DNA of 64,000 bases from Agarivorans sp. Alg241-V36 (GTDB lineage: Bacteria; Pseudomonadota; Gammaproteobacteria; Enterobacterales; Celerinatantimonadaceae), in assembly GCF_900537085.1 (NCBI RefSeq), contig NZ_UNRE01000007.1, positions 62,001 through 126,000 of the forward strand, written 5' to 3'. Made by a program: the position numbers and the translations under genes. The notes under the pieces are model-generated. The model did not search any database, was not told the origin of the DNA, and saw only the letters and a program-made list of their open reading frames with translations. Positions 8,479-16,719 of the stretch are shown here, in pieces (within the stretch, counting starts at the first letter, position 1; each line of letters starts with the position of its first letter).

Positions 8479-8865
8479 ATCGTACAATTCATAATAACCA
8501 GATTATCACTTTTTCTAAGCTACATCAGTCATCTACTTCGTAAAATAATAAAAACATCAGCATAAAAGGATTCAAACTGCTGTGGAAAGAAGGATTGACG
8601 CAAAAAGTAATGCAACATGTATATGTTAGCTTTCCTTACTCCCCCCTTTCATTAACCTGAGTCACGCAAGTGCTAAGCGATTAAGCCGAGCATTGTATGA
8701 GCGTAGCGAGTTGCACAGGCACGCTTGCTACTGAGTAAGGAAGGATAAAGATAATGCGGGCAGCCTTTCTTTTGCTTCGTAGGCTTTAGCTGCCAAAGCT
8801 TATGAAGTCGCCGAGAGGCCAAAATCGATACAGCAGACAAGTTTATTGCTTGCCAGCACGCAGAA
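8479..8865. other. Intergenic stretch between accessory patch and ftsX
   Basis: No supportable gene is seen. A possible hairpin pairs GGCAGC near 8760 with GCTGCC near 8790. The 68-codon frame that crosses this DNA on the minus strand overlaps the ftsX end and has no protein-like features. In many gammaproteobacteria rpoH would be found here; it is absent. Confidence 0.5.
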
Positions 8866-9825
8866 CTAGCTTGGCTCAATCTGCTTAATATGGCGATTAA
8901 CCGAGAACCACGAGGCGCCTAAACCTAACAAGGTCGCAAACAGGATTAACCAGCCAAATTCTTGAACATTTAAGCCCGATAGGTAAATGTCTTGCTGGTA
9001 TAACAAGCCGATTTGCTGCAAGGCATATTCGGTCCAAATCAGCAGAATATTACACAGCACCCACGCCATTAATCCGCCTACTATGCCAAACCAGAAACCG
9101 GTATATAGAAATGGCCGCTGAATAAAGGCGTCGGTAGCACCGACTAATTTCATAACTTCAATTTCGTTGCGGCGATTAAGAATATTCAGCCGCAGGGTAT
9201 TACTTACGATTAAGGCCACTGCGGTTAGCAACAAGATAATGAGTAACCACGCTGCCTGCTGCAGCATGCTTACAATGGTGTCTAAGCGTTGTAACCATTC
9301 AACATCTAAGCGCCCCTCTTCTACTAAGCTGTGTTCTTGCAAACTCTCTAGCAGCTTTTTGGCTGCACTTGCCGTGCTAAATTCGGCGCTAGGTAAAACC
9401 AGCAATACATCGGGTAAGGGGTTTTCTGGCAGTAAAGCCAATACGTCTTCAAAACCGCTGTTGGCTTGAAACTCGGCCAAGCCCTGTTGTTTAGTGACCA
9501 GCTCTACTGCAGCAACTTGCTGCATACTGGCGATATTCTTTTGCAATAAATCGCGCTGCTTTTCGGTGACGTTTTGCTTTAAGAACAGACTAATTTGCGC
9601 GTCGCTTTTCCAATACGCGGTAAGCTGTTGCACATTCTTGGTTGCTAAGTAAAAACTTGCTGGCAGCGCCAAACAAACACCAATCACCGCCAAGGTAAGC
9701 ATTGAGCTAGCAGGAGTGCGCCAAAGCTCACCTAAACTGGCAATACATTGCTGTAGGTGACGAACCCAAAACATCATAAAGCGCACTGGTAACGCCACTT
9801 TTACTTGCGGTTTAGCGCCAGCCAT
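8866..9825 (-). CDS. ftsX: Cell division protein FtsX
   Basis: A 319-residue inner-membrane protein. One helix near residues 42-62 is followed by a periplasmic domain (about 65-190) and three C-terminal helices with the conserved RNEIEVMKLVGAT segment of FtsX between them. FtsX and the ATPase FtsE form an ABC-type complex at the septum that activates peptidoglycan hydrolases through their partner proteins. Its ATG overlaps the ftsE stop by one base (TAATG), so translation is coupled. It is the last gene of the ftsY-ftsE-ftsX group; rpoH does not follow. Confidence 0.95.
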   Translation of the reverse strand: MAGAKPQVKVALPVRFMMFWVRHLQQCIASLGELWRTPASSMLTLAVIGVCLALPASFYLATKNVQQLTAYWKSDAQISLFLKQNVTEKQRDLLQKNIASMQQVAAVELVTKQQGLAEFQANSGFEDVLALLPENPLPDVLLVLPSAEFSTASAAKKLLESLQEHSLVEEGRLDVEWLQRLDTIVSMLQQAAWLLIILLLTAVALIVSNTLRLNILNRRNEIEVMKLVGATDAFIQRPFLYTGFWFGIVGGLMAWVLCNILLIWTEYALQQIGLLYQQDIYLSGLNVQEFGWLILFATLLGLGASWFSVNRHIKQIEPS

Positions 9826-10502
9826 TACTGCACCTCCGCAGCTTGTGAGGCATCAAGCAGCTGGCCATTTTGCAAAATTAGCCGCTGATAATGCATCTTA
9901 GCGATAAGGCTTAAATCGTGACTGGCGATAAGCACCGCTACCCCCACTCGATTGAATTCTTCAAATAAGCGGAAAATTTCTAGAGACAGTGCTGGGTCTA
10001 AGTTACCGGTTGGCTCATCGGCTATCAAAATGGCAGGTTTGTTGACGACTGCACGGGCAATGCCTACGCGCTGTTGTTCACCACCAGAAAGAATAACCGG
10101 GGTGCAATTAGCTTTGTCGAGCAAGCCTACTTTATCTAGGGCAGCGGCCACACGGCGTTTAATGTTGCCCATGCTGTAGCCTTCAATCACTAATGGTAAA
10201 GCAACGTTGTCGAATACCGTGCGATCCATTAGCAATTTGTGGTCTTGGAAAATCACCCCCATTTGACGGCGGAGGTAAGGAATTTTTCGATGGGTGATAC
10301 GGCTAATGTCGTCGCCGTTAACCCATACCTTGCCATCGCTGGGGCGTTCCATAGCGGTGATAAGTTTAAGCAAGGTGCTTTTTCCTGCGCCAGAGTGGCC
10401 GGTTAAAAACGCCATTTTTCCCTGTTCTAATTGAAACGACACCTTTTGTAAGGCGCGTTGGCTACCTGGATAAATTTTACTTACTTGCTCAAACCGGATC
10501 AT
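9825..10502 (-). CDS. ftsE: Cell division ATP-binding protein FtsE
   Basis: A 225-residue ABC ATPase with Walker A GHSGAGKST, the signature LSGGEQQRVGIARA and Walker B ILIADEPTGNLD, plus the switch histidine in IASHD. Length and motifs match FtsE. It forms the cytoplasmic energising half of FtsEX at the division site. It lies 35 bases after ftsY on the same strand and overlaps ftsX by one base. Confidence 0.96.
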   Translation of the reverse strand: MIRFEQVSKIYPGSQRALQKVSFQLEQGKMAFLTGHSGAGKSTLLKLITAMERPSDGKVWVNGDDISRITHRKIPYLRRQMGVIFQDHKLLMDRTVFDNVALPLVIEGYSMGNIKRRVAAALDKVGLLDKANCTPVILSGGEQQRVGIARAVVNKPAILIADEPTGNLDPALSLEIFRLFEEFNRVGVAVLIASHDLSLIAKMHYQRLILQNGQLLDASQAAEVQ

Positions 10503-10537
10503 TCCTAGACCTTTTTTACTGTTTAGGCAGCCTTTAA

Positions 10538-12055
10538 CTAAGCTTCTTCACTCTCTTCGTTGCTAAAGAGCGCATCAACAAAGGGTTGTGACTCAAACTC
10601 ACGTAAATCATCAATGCCTTCACCCACACCAATATAACGAATTGGCAAAGCAAATTTGTCGGCTAGAGCGAAAATCACCCCGCCCTTAGCGGTGCCGTCT
10701 AACTTAGTAAGCGTTAGCCCCGTTAGCCCTACCGCTTGGTTAAACAAATTAGCTTGGCTAATGGCGTTTTGGCCGGTGCTGGCATCAATGGTTAGCATAA
10801 TTTCATGAGGAGCAGCATCGTCGAGCTTCTTCATAACTCGAACAATTTTTTTCAACTCTTCCATTAAGTGCGCTTTATTTTGCAAGCGACCTGCGGTATC
10901 GGCAATCAATACATCTACATTTCGTGACTTAGCTGCTTGAAATGCATCGAAAATTACCGATGCGCTGTCGGCGCCAGTGTGCTGGGCAATCACCGGGATC
11001 TTGTTACGCTCACCCCAAACTTGCAGCTGCTCTACCGCCGCGGCACGGAAAGTATCGCCAGCAGCTAACATTACCGATTTACCTTGGCTTTGGTATTGTT
11101 TGGCAAGTTTACCAATGGTGGTGGTTTTACCTACGCCGTTTACCCCAACCATTAAGATAACAAAGGGGCCGTCGCTATTGTCTAGATCTAAAGGCGCTTC
11201 TGCCTGATTAAGCATGCTGGCCATATCTAGCTTTAACTGCTGGTAAAGTGCTTCACCGTCTTTTAGCTCACTGCGTTTAACGTGGCTAGTGAGGTTTTCG
11301 ATAATTTTTAGGGTGGTATCTACGCCGACATCTGCCACCAATAACTGTTCTTCGAGTTCTTCGAACAGATCGTCGTCGATCTTTCTCCCTTTAAACAGAG
11401 AGAAGAATCCCCAACCAAAGTTTTTACGGGTGCGCCTTAAACCGGCACGCAAACGGGCGAATAGGCCCATTTTTTTCACCGGTTCTGCGGCGTCTGAAGA
11501 TGCGGCTTGTTCTGCTTCTTGCTCAGTGTCTTGTTCGGCCTCTTGTTCGGCTTGAGCCGCTAGCTCAGCCTCAGCCTGCGCTTCTCGCTCGGCTTGGGCT
11601 TCTCGTTCTGCTTGAGCCTCTCGTTCAGCTTGGGCTTCGCGTTCTGCTTGGGCTTCGCGTTCTGCTTGCGCTTCTCGCTCGGCTTGAGCTTCTCGCTCAG
11701 CTTGCGCTTCTCGCTCGGCTTGAGCTTCTCGTTCTGCTTGGGCTTCGCGCTCTGCTTGGGCTTCTCGTTCTGCTTGGGCTTCTCGTTCTGCTTGGGCTTC
11801 GCGTTCTGCTTGAGCTTCTCGCTCTGCTTGGGCTTCTCGTTCGGCTTGAGCTTCGCGCTCGGCTTGGGCTTCGCGTTCGGCTTGAGCTTCTCGTTCGGCT
11901 TGGGCTTCTCGTTCGGCTTGGGCTTCTCGTTCTGCTTTGGCGTCTAGTTCAGCCTGCTGAGTATCTTGCTGTTCTGTGCTGGGATCGCTTGGTTGTTGTT
12001 GCTCATCATCTTTTTTTCGGCCAAACCAAGAGAATAGGCCCTTCTTTTTTGCCAT
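10538..12055 (-). CDS. ftsY: Signal recognition particle receptor FtsY with expanded repeat linker
   Basis: A 505-residue SRP receptor GTPase. The C-terminal NG domain carries G1 GVNGVGKTTT near residue 302, DTAGR and TKLDGTAKGG; it docks the SRP-ribosome complex at the inner membrane. The basic N-terminus MAKKKGLFSWFGRKK is the usual lipid-binding segment. Between them is an acidic A domain that here consists mostly of 20 uninterrupted copies of AEREAQ (about residues 41-160), which should form a long charged helix. The repeat explains the unusually high mass of the linker. The promoter lies in the 104-base gap shared with divergent rsmD. Confidence 0.96.
   Translation of the reverse strand: MAKKKGLFSWFGRKKDDEQQQPSDPSTEQQDTQQAELDAKAEREAQAEREAQAEREAQAEREAQAEREAQAEREAQAEREAQAEREAQAEREAQAEREAQAEREAQAEREAQAEREAQAEREAQAEREAQAEREAQAEREAQAEREAQAEREAQAEREAQAEAELAAQAEQEAEQDTEQEAEQAASSDAAEPVKKMGLFARLRAGLRRTRKNFGWGFFSLFKGRKIDDDLFEELEEQLLVADVGVDTTLKIIENLTSHVKRSELKDGEALYQQLKLDMASMLNQAEAPLDLDNSDGPFVILMVGVNGVGKTTTIGKLAKQYQSQGKSVMLAAGDTFRAAAVEQLQVWGERNKIPVIAQHTGADSASVIFDAFQAAKSRNVDVLIADTAGRLQNKAHLMEELKKIVRVMKKLDDAAPHEIMLTIDASTGQNAISQANLFNQAVGLTGLTLTKLDGTAKGGVIFALADKFALPIRYIGVGEGIDDLREFESQPFVDALFSNEESEEA
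11576..11935 (-). repeat. 20 x 18-bp tandem repeat inside ftsY
   Basis: Twenty in-frame 18-base units encode AEREAQ without a single amino-acid change, while synonymous third positions vary between units. This combination means that the peptide, not just the DNA, is under selection or that the array is homogenised with silent drift. The units create long open frames on the opposite strand that are not genes. Confidence 0.95.
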
Positions 12056-12159
12056 TACTGCAAAACCTTTTTTACCTGTAAACGACGTTGGCTGTTACAA
12101 TGCCAAGGTCCAATCAATATTGCTCGAATATTATCACAGTTTCTCAATGGTCTAAGTAA

Positions 12160-12774
12160 ATGGCACGGCTTTCCTCAAGAAAACATTCAAATCAAAGCAA
12201 CAAATCGAATAATGGCAGCGGTCAGGTACGAATAATCGCCGGCCAATGGCGCGGGCGCAAGCTCAAGGTGCTGAATAGCCAAGGCTTACGCCCCACTACT
12301 GATAGAGTTAAAGAAACCGTATTTAACTGGTTAAGCCCCTATTTACACAATAGCCACTGTTTAGATCTTTTCGCAGGAAGTGGCAGCTTGGGCTTTGAGG
12401 CTTTATCTCGTTTTGCCAGCTTCACCACCTTTGTGGAAAAAGACCCGCAAGCGGCCAAGCAACTTAAGGCCAATTTGCAAGTATTGGACCTAGGCAGCGA
12501 GCAAGCAAAACTTATCAACCAAGATGCTTTGCAATGGCTAAAGCAAACGCCTAGTGAAGCCTATGACATTGTATTTATTGACCCACCATTTCGCTGCGAC
12601 CTTCTCGCGCCAAGCTGCGCCATGCTCAATGACAATGGCTGGCTTAAAGCCGATGCGCTGGTATACCTTGAGTTCGAGAATGAAGCCAACGAACCAGAGT
12701 TACCCGCTAACTGGCACTGCATTAAAGAAAAGCAAGCAGGCCAAGTTAGCTACCGTTTATATCAATTAACTTAA
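12160..12774 (+). CDS. rsmD: 16S rRNA (guanine966-N2)-methyltransferase RsmD
   Basis: A 204-residue class I methyltransferase. The N-terminal RIIAGQWRGRKL and RPTTDRVKETVFNWL segments are typical of RsmD, followed by the SAM-binding motif LDLFAGSGSLGFEALSR and the catalytic DPPF motif (FIDPPF). It methylates G966 of 16S rRNA in the 30S subunit. The gene is divergent from ftsY, as in many gammaproteobacteria, and followed by yhhL after 10 bases. Confidence 0.95.
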   Translation: MARLSSRKHSNQSNKSNNGSGQVRIIAGQWRGRKLKVLNSQGLRPTTDRVKETVFNWLSPYLHNSHCLDLFAGSGSLGFEALSRFASFTTFVEKDPQAAKQLKANLQVLDLGSEQAKLINQDALQWLKQTPSEAYDIVFIDPPFRCDLLAPSCAMLNDNGWLKADALVYLEFENEANEPELPANWHCIKEKQAGQVSYRLYQLT

Positions 12775-12784
12775 GAGCCCTATT

Positions 12785-13051
12785 ATGTTCATAAAAATTG
12801 GCAAACTTTTTATGGCTGCCATGTGGTTAGCTATGCTGCTTAGTCCAATGATCTTTGTTCCTCCCTACAATTGGATTTTGCCACTAGTAGGTGGATTTTT
12901 GTTGCTGCTACATGGGGTGCAGCTCTTGTCGATACGCGGCACTTTAGTTGAAGCAGGCGTATTAAAGAAAGGCGATAACCTGCAAATTTTGTTTTTCGGC
13001 TTTTTTGCTATGTGGCAGATTCACAAACGTATGACAGGAAAAGATTCTTGA
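12785..13051 (+). CDS. yhhL: DUF1145 family small membrane protein YhhL
   Basis: An 88-residue protein with two to three hydrophobic segments (about residues 6-27, 29-50 and 66-78). It matches the DUF1145/YhhL family that accompanies rsmD in enterobacteria; its biochemical role is unknown. Its TGA stop overlaps the TTG that I take as the start of the next gene, so the two are probably translationally coupled. Confidence 0.85.
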   Translation: MFIKIGKLFMAAMWLAMLLSPMIFVPPYNWILPLVGGFLLLLHGVQLLSIRGTLVEAGVLKKGDNLQILFFGFFAMWQIHKRMTGKDS

Positions 13052-14340
13052 TTGCTAGCCGCCTGTTATTGGCAAGTATTTGCTTGCTAAGCTTGCCTAG
13101 CTGGGCAATGAGCGTAACGGTTATTGATGATGCAAAACATCAACGTAGCGGCGCATGGACTCAAGTATTGCCTTACGCTTATTACACTGAAAACTTACAG
13201 TGGGGTGTAGGCGTTGGCGTTGGCGCAGCTGGGCATATTCAACCTAGTTCTAGCTTGGTGGCTACGGCCACTGTAACCAGCAACAACAGCTGGATGGGCT
13301 TTTTGTATAGCGGTGACTACCAAATGCCTTTTGCCGACCGAATATTTTTTGATACCACCCTTTATCAAACCAACTTCACTCGCGACCCACAATATATTAA
13401 CGGTAATCAAGATTACCCAGGCGAGCGAGCGGGCAGTAACGATTCAAGCCAAAACAACCGCGTTTACACCCATAGCCAAGGTCAAGAGTACCGCTTTAGA
13501 TTTCGCTATTTGTTGCCCTTAGGTCACGGAAAAGACTCGGCAGTACATACCTTTAGAGTAAAACGTGGCGAGGTAATGGAAGGCTATGAAGCCGGTGCTA
13601 AAGAATGGAATCCACTAACCAGTGGACGCACCATCATTCAGTTAGAGCCTTTTTATTGGAAGCAAGATGTTGGTGAATATAATCAGCTGCAGCAATCAAA
13701 TACCTCAGCGGGTCTAACCCTTGAGCTGGAATACGATAACCGAAATTATCATCAAAACCCTACCGCAGGCAGCCGACAAAAACTCAATGTAAGCCGCGAT
13801 TGGGGAGATAGCGAACGCCCTTCTTGGACAATGTGGGAGTTTTCGGCGGCTAAGTACATCAGCCTGCCACAAACCTCGTGGGCACAAAGCCAAGTGCTAG
13901 CCTTTGGCATGGCCACCTCTGACACCCCTACTTGGAATCACAGTTCTTACAATAATGGAGAGCAGCAATTCCATCGGCCTGCTTGGTTTGCCGGCTCACG
14001 TTTAGGCGGCATGGACCGACTAAAAGGTTACGAAACCGCCCGTTATCATGATCGCTCAATGATCTACTACTCGGCGGAATATCGCTTTACCCCGAATTGG
14101 AATCCGCTTCCTAAAGTGCCTATCGTGAACTGGTTTAACGTGCCGGCTTGGTATTGGGTCGCCTTTGCCGAAATAGGCCGAGTAGCCGATGAATACAACT
14201 TATCGACACTGCATAAAGACATGAAGTACAGTGTTGGCGGTAGCCTAAGGGTAATGTTAGAAGGGATTGTATTGCGTGGTGATTTCGCCACCAGTGGCGA
14301 TGACAGTATCTTTCGTTTGGGTATCAACCACCCTTTTTAG
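13048..14340 (+). CDS. Omp85/BamA-like outer-membrane barrel without POTRA domains
   Basis: A 430-residue exported protein. I chose TTG 13048 because AGGAAAAG lies about eight bases upstream and the resulting N-terminus is a clean signal peptide (IASRLLLASICLLSLPSWA). The upstream GTG 13012 would put a charged extension before it. The body is rich in amphipathic beta strands, and the segment GSRLGGMDRLKGYETARY followed by AEYRF resembles the conserved barrel region of the Omp85 superfamily (RGY-type strand). It ends with a C-terminal Phe after aromatic strands. No POTRA repeats fit in the short N-terminal part. Role unknown; a translocator or a lipid/protein-assembly barrel is possible. Confidence 0.7.
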   Translation: MIASRLLLASICLLSLPSWAMSVTVIDDAKHQRSGAWTQVLPYAYYTENLQWGVGVGVGAAGHIQPSSSLVATATVTSNNSWMGFLYSGDYQMPFADRIFFDTTLYQTNFTRDPQYINGNQDYPGERAGSNDSSQNNRVYTHSQGQEYRFRFRYLLPLGHGKDSAVHTFRVKRGEVMEGYEAGAKEWNPLTSGRTIIQLEPFYWKQDVGEYNQLQQSNTSAGLTLELEYDNRNYHQNPTAGSRQKLNVSRDWGDSERPSWTMWEFSAAKYISLPQTSWAQSQVLAFGMATSDTPTWNHSSYNNGEQQFHRPAWFAGSRLGGMDRLKGYETARYHDRSMIYYSAEYRFTPNWNPLPKVPIVNWFNVPAWYWVAFAEIGRVADEYNLSTLHKDMKYSVGGSLRVMLEGIVLRGDFATSGDDSIFRLGINHPF

Positions 14341-14357
14341 TCAGCTTAGCTAAACTG

Positions 14358-14389
14358 TGCGGATTACTTGTGTTAGCCAGTAATCCGCA
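14358..14389. terminator. Bidirectional hairpin between convergent genes
   Basis: TGCGGATTACT (14358-14368) pairs perfectly with AGTAATCCGCA (14379-14389). It sits between the stops of the barrel gene (plus) and yhgN (minus). A CTTTT run follows on the plus side. Confidence 0.65.
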
Positions 14390-14404
14390 GCCTTTTGGTG
14401 CAGC

Positions 14405-14995
14405 CTATAGCGACTGCCAATAGTCGGCGATGCCATCAAGGAACATTTGCACAGCTAGCATAATCAGCAGCATTCCCATTAAGCGCTCCATCGCTTTTAA
14501 GCCTTTCTCGCCTAACAGCCTTAATATTACACCGCTAAATAAGAAGATAACTACGCTAATTCCCCAAGCCATCAATAGGGCTAAGGACCAATCGAGCATT
14601 CGGCTTCCATCTTGATTTGCTAACAGCATCAGTGAAGCCAATACTGACGGGCCAGCGATCATCGGGATTGCCATAGGCACTAAAAACGGTTCTTCGCCTG
14701 CGGCTAAGCCAGCGACTCCACCAGGCTGAGGGAAAATCATTTTTAAGGCAATGAGGAAAAGAATCACCCCGCCAGCAATACTCACCGCTTCTTGGCGAAG
14801 GTTTAAAAAGCCTAAAATCTGCTCGCCAGCAAACAAAAAGGCAAACATAACGGTAAGGGCAAATACTAACTCTCGCAGTAATACTATTCGCCGACGTTTT
14901 GGCTCAAGATGCTTGACCATGCTAAGGAATACCGGCAGGTTTCCTAGCGGATCCATAATCAAAAACAACATCACTGCTGCTGATAACATATCCAT
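14405..14995 (-). CDS. yhgN: MarC family inner-membrane protein YhgN
   Basis: A 196-residue protein with six predicted membrane helices. The segments LFLIMDPLGNLPVFLSM, LRELVFAL, GEEPFLVPMAIPMIAGPS and LGEKGLKAMERLMG match the MarC/YhgN family closely. The family is annotated as NAAT transporters or MarC-related, and the true substrate is uncertain. It is convergent with the barrel gene and a monocistronic minus-strand unit. Confidence 0.88.
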   Translation of the reverse strand: MDMLSAAVMLFLIMDPLGNLPVFLSMVKHLEPKRRRIVLLRELVFALTVMFAFLFAGEQILGFLNLRQEAVSIAGGVILFLIALKMIFPQPGGVAGLAAGEEPFLVPMAIPMIAGPSVLASLMLLANQDGSRMLDWSLALLMAWGISVVIFLFSGVILRLLGEKGLKAMERLMGMLLIMLAVQMFLDGIADYWQSL

Positions 14996-15035
14996 TGGCT
15001 AACTCACTAACTAACGACAATTTTGTCTAAGAAAT

Positions 15036-15067
15036 AAAAAAGAGCCAGAGCATAACACCCTGACTCT
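15036..15067 (-). terminator. Rho-independent terminator of the receptor-porin-binding protein group
   Basis: On the minus strand AGAGTCAG pairs with CTGGCTCT (one G-T pair), followed by six T. It lies 20 bases past the stop of the binding-protein gene. Confidence 0.8.
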
Positions 15068-15085
15068 CTTATAGCTTAGCTTTAT

Positions 15086-15496
15086 TTACGGTTTGTAAAC
15101 GACTTTTACCGCATCGGTTACGTCGGCTTCATCAACGTAAGCAACAGCCGCTGCGTTACCCGCCACTTCCGATACTGCAACCGATGGAGACGCTGCCGTT
15201 TTAGGTGGCTTAGCTTTACCGGTGAAGATTAACTTAGACCAATAAGCCTGCAGTTGCGCTTCACTTTTTCCGGTAGCTGCATCGTGAAAGCTAGCACGTA
15301 GTGCGTCGCCTTCTTTATACTCGATAACCACTGGTGGAGTACCGTTAGGTAACTTTTTAAGTTTGCCTAAAAACAGTTTTTTCACTTCTGCTTTTGATAA
15401 AGCATCAGGGCCTGCTGGGTTAGCAATAACCACTGGTGCAGCCAAACTACTTAAGCTAAATATGCTCAAAGAAAGAGCCAATAAAAGATTTTTCAT
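15086..15496 (-). CDS. Small periplasmic phosphate-binding-like protein (PBP superfamily)
   Basis: A 136-residue exported protein with signal peptide MKNLLLALSLSIFSLSSLAA. The mature part, with VVIANPAGPDALSKAEVKKLFLGK and later YWSKLIFTGKAKPP and the VAYVDE segment, resembles the short form of the PstS-like periplasmic binding domain. This size is one lobe or slightly more, about half of a full PstS. No ABC permease or ATPase is nearby. It lies nine bases after the porin and downstream of a chemoreceptor, so I infer a ligand-binding or adaptor role for the porin or receptor. The ligand is not proven to be phosphate. Confidence 0.75.
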   Translation of the reverse strand: MKNLLLALSLSIFSLSSLAAPVVIANPAGPDALSKAEVKKLFLGKLKKLPNGTPPVVIEYKEGDALRASFHDAATGKSEAQLQAYWSKLIFTGKAKPPKTAASPSVAVSEVAGNAAAVAYVDEADVTDAVKVVYKP

Positions 15497-15504
15497 GACT
15501 CCTC

Positions 15505-16689
15505 CTAAAATACGCCGTCAAATACGATGCTGTAAACCGTGGTGCTATCTTCTGTAGCTCCAGCAACTTTGCTTTCAAGTAAACCGTTAGTATCACCAAA
15601 ACCATTTACTAGAGTTGCATCAAATTTCACCGCTAGGTTAGACAGTAAATCGTAACGTAAACCTAAAGAATACGAGGTGCGTTTACCGTCATAGATGTGC
15701 GACGTTGGCAGCAAACCTGGAGAACCTGTCAAACAATCAGACACACAAACAAACTTGCCCTCACGTTCATCGTCATCTTGGGTTTTCATGCCCGCTACTG
15801 TGCCGTAAGGCATCGCTTTACCAAAACGGTAGCCCAAGGTTAAGTAGCCAGAATCTACATCAGAATACTGCCCTTCAACAGTGGCGCGAGTCACCTCTGA
15901 CACTACCAGTAAAGACCCATTATCGTAGCTGAAGCCCGCACCTAAGAAGTCAGATTTGTTTTTATCAGCCAATACCTGTGCATCAGGCTGATTAGTTGGA
16001 TCAACGGTAATTTTAGTAACACCGTAAACTGCTCGAACGGTGAAATCATCAATCGCCCAAGTAAGGTTGGCACCCAAGATATCGTCGTAGCTTGTGCCAT
16101 CTTCTTCAGATTGGCCCCAAAAGCCTTGCAGAGTTAGGGTTGAGTTATCAAACTCAAAATCGTAGCTGCCATCAACACCAACAAAGGAGTTAAATGGTAC
16201 AAAACCATAAACCTCTTCAGGTGGACGGGCCCAAGGCTGGGCGTAACCTACTTCTAGGTAATCTGAGTACATGTACATTGGTAGGCGTAATTTACCGCCG
16301 CGCACTGTAATGTAGTTATCAAAAGTGTGTTTTAGATAAGCCCATTCAACCTCTGGGCTGAAGTCATCTTCACCTCGCGCCACTAACTGCACCGTTACAC
16401 TAGTGCTATCGGCTAAGGCAAAATCACCCTGTAAACCGACTAAAGTAAGATTGTTAAAATCATACTCATCGGTAGATCCTGCATAACCTAGGTTATTGTT
16501 TGCCTGATTGATGCCCACGCTGTAGAAACCATTAAAGCTGATTCTATCAAAGGCACTCTCTTGATTTTGTTCACGTAGAACCTGCACCTCTTGCTCGAGA
16601 TCATTAACTCGTTGCTCGAGAGCTTCGTCTGCCATTACTGCGCCACTCAATAAGCATATTGGTAACGCCTGCCACGCCCTTAAATCCAT
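15505..16689 (-). CDS. Outer-membrane porin with N-terminal coiled coil
   Basis: A 394-residue protein. A signal peptide (cleavage expected near AVMA-DEA) precedes a short coiled coil with the heptad-like ALEQRVNDLEQEVQVL, then alternating strands typical of a 16-18 stranded porin, ending with the C-terminal aromatic VFDGVF. The coiled coil probably mediates trimerisation or periplasmic anchoring. ATG 16689 has AAGGAG upstream. Acidic residues dominate, so a phosphate-selective channel is not evident. It lies between the receptor gene (30 bases upstream) and the small binding protein (nine bases downstream) in one unit. Confidence 0.83.
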   Translation of the reverse strand: MDLRAWQALPICLLSGAVMADEALEQRVNDLEQEVQVLREQNQESAFDRISFNGFYSVGINQANNNLGYAGSTDEYDFNNLTLVGLQGDFALADSTSVTVQLVARGEDDFSPEVEWAYLKHTFDNYITVRGGKLRLPMYMYSDYLEVGYAQPWARPPEEVYGFVPFNSFVGVDGSYDFEFDNSTLTLQGFWGQSEEDGTSYDDILGANLTWAIDDFTVRAVYGVTKITVDPTNQPDAQVLADKNKSDFLGAGFSYDNGSLLVVSEVTRATVEGQYSDVDSGYLTLGYRFGKAMPYGTVAGMKTQDDDEREGKFVCVSDCLTGSPGLLPTSHIYDGKRTSYSLGLRYDLLSNLAVKFDATLVNGFGDTNGLLESKVAGATEDSTTVYSIVFDGVF

Positions 16690-16719
16690 GGGGCATCTCC
16701 TTTCATTTATAGTTTTTAT

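Noticed and set aside
8301-8543. 80-codon plus-strand frame near the cassette-like gene
   Set aside because: It is antisense to the first half of the frameshifted zinc-ribbon gene and crosses the palindrome.
8673-8879. 68-codon minus-strand frame before ftsX
   Set aside because: It overlaps the ftsX stop region, lacks a family signature and its composition fits noncoding DNA.
11576-11935. Possible CRISPR array because of regular spaced repeats
   Set aside because: The units are directly adjacent, in frame and translate to a perfect peptide repeat; there are no spacers and no cas genes.
11500-12081. Long plus-strand open frames opposite ftsY, rich in Leu/Arg or Phe/Gly/Leu
   Set aside because: They are produced by the antisense of the 18-bp AEREAQ repeat, have no ribosome site and are low complexity.
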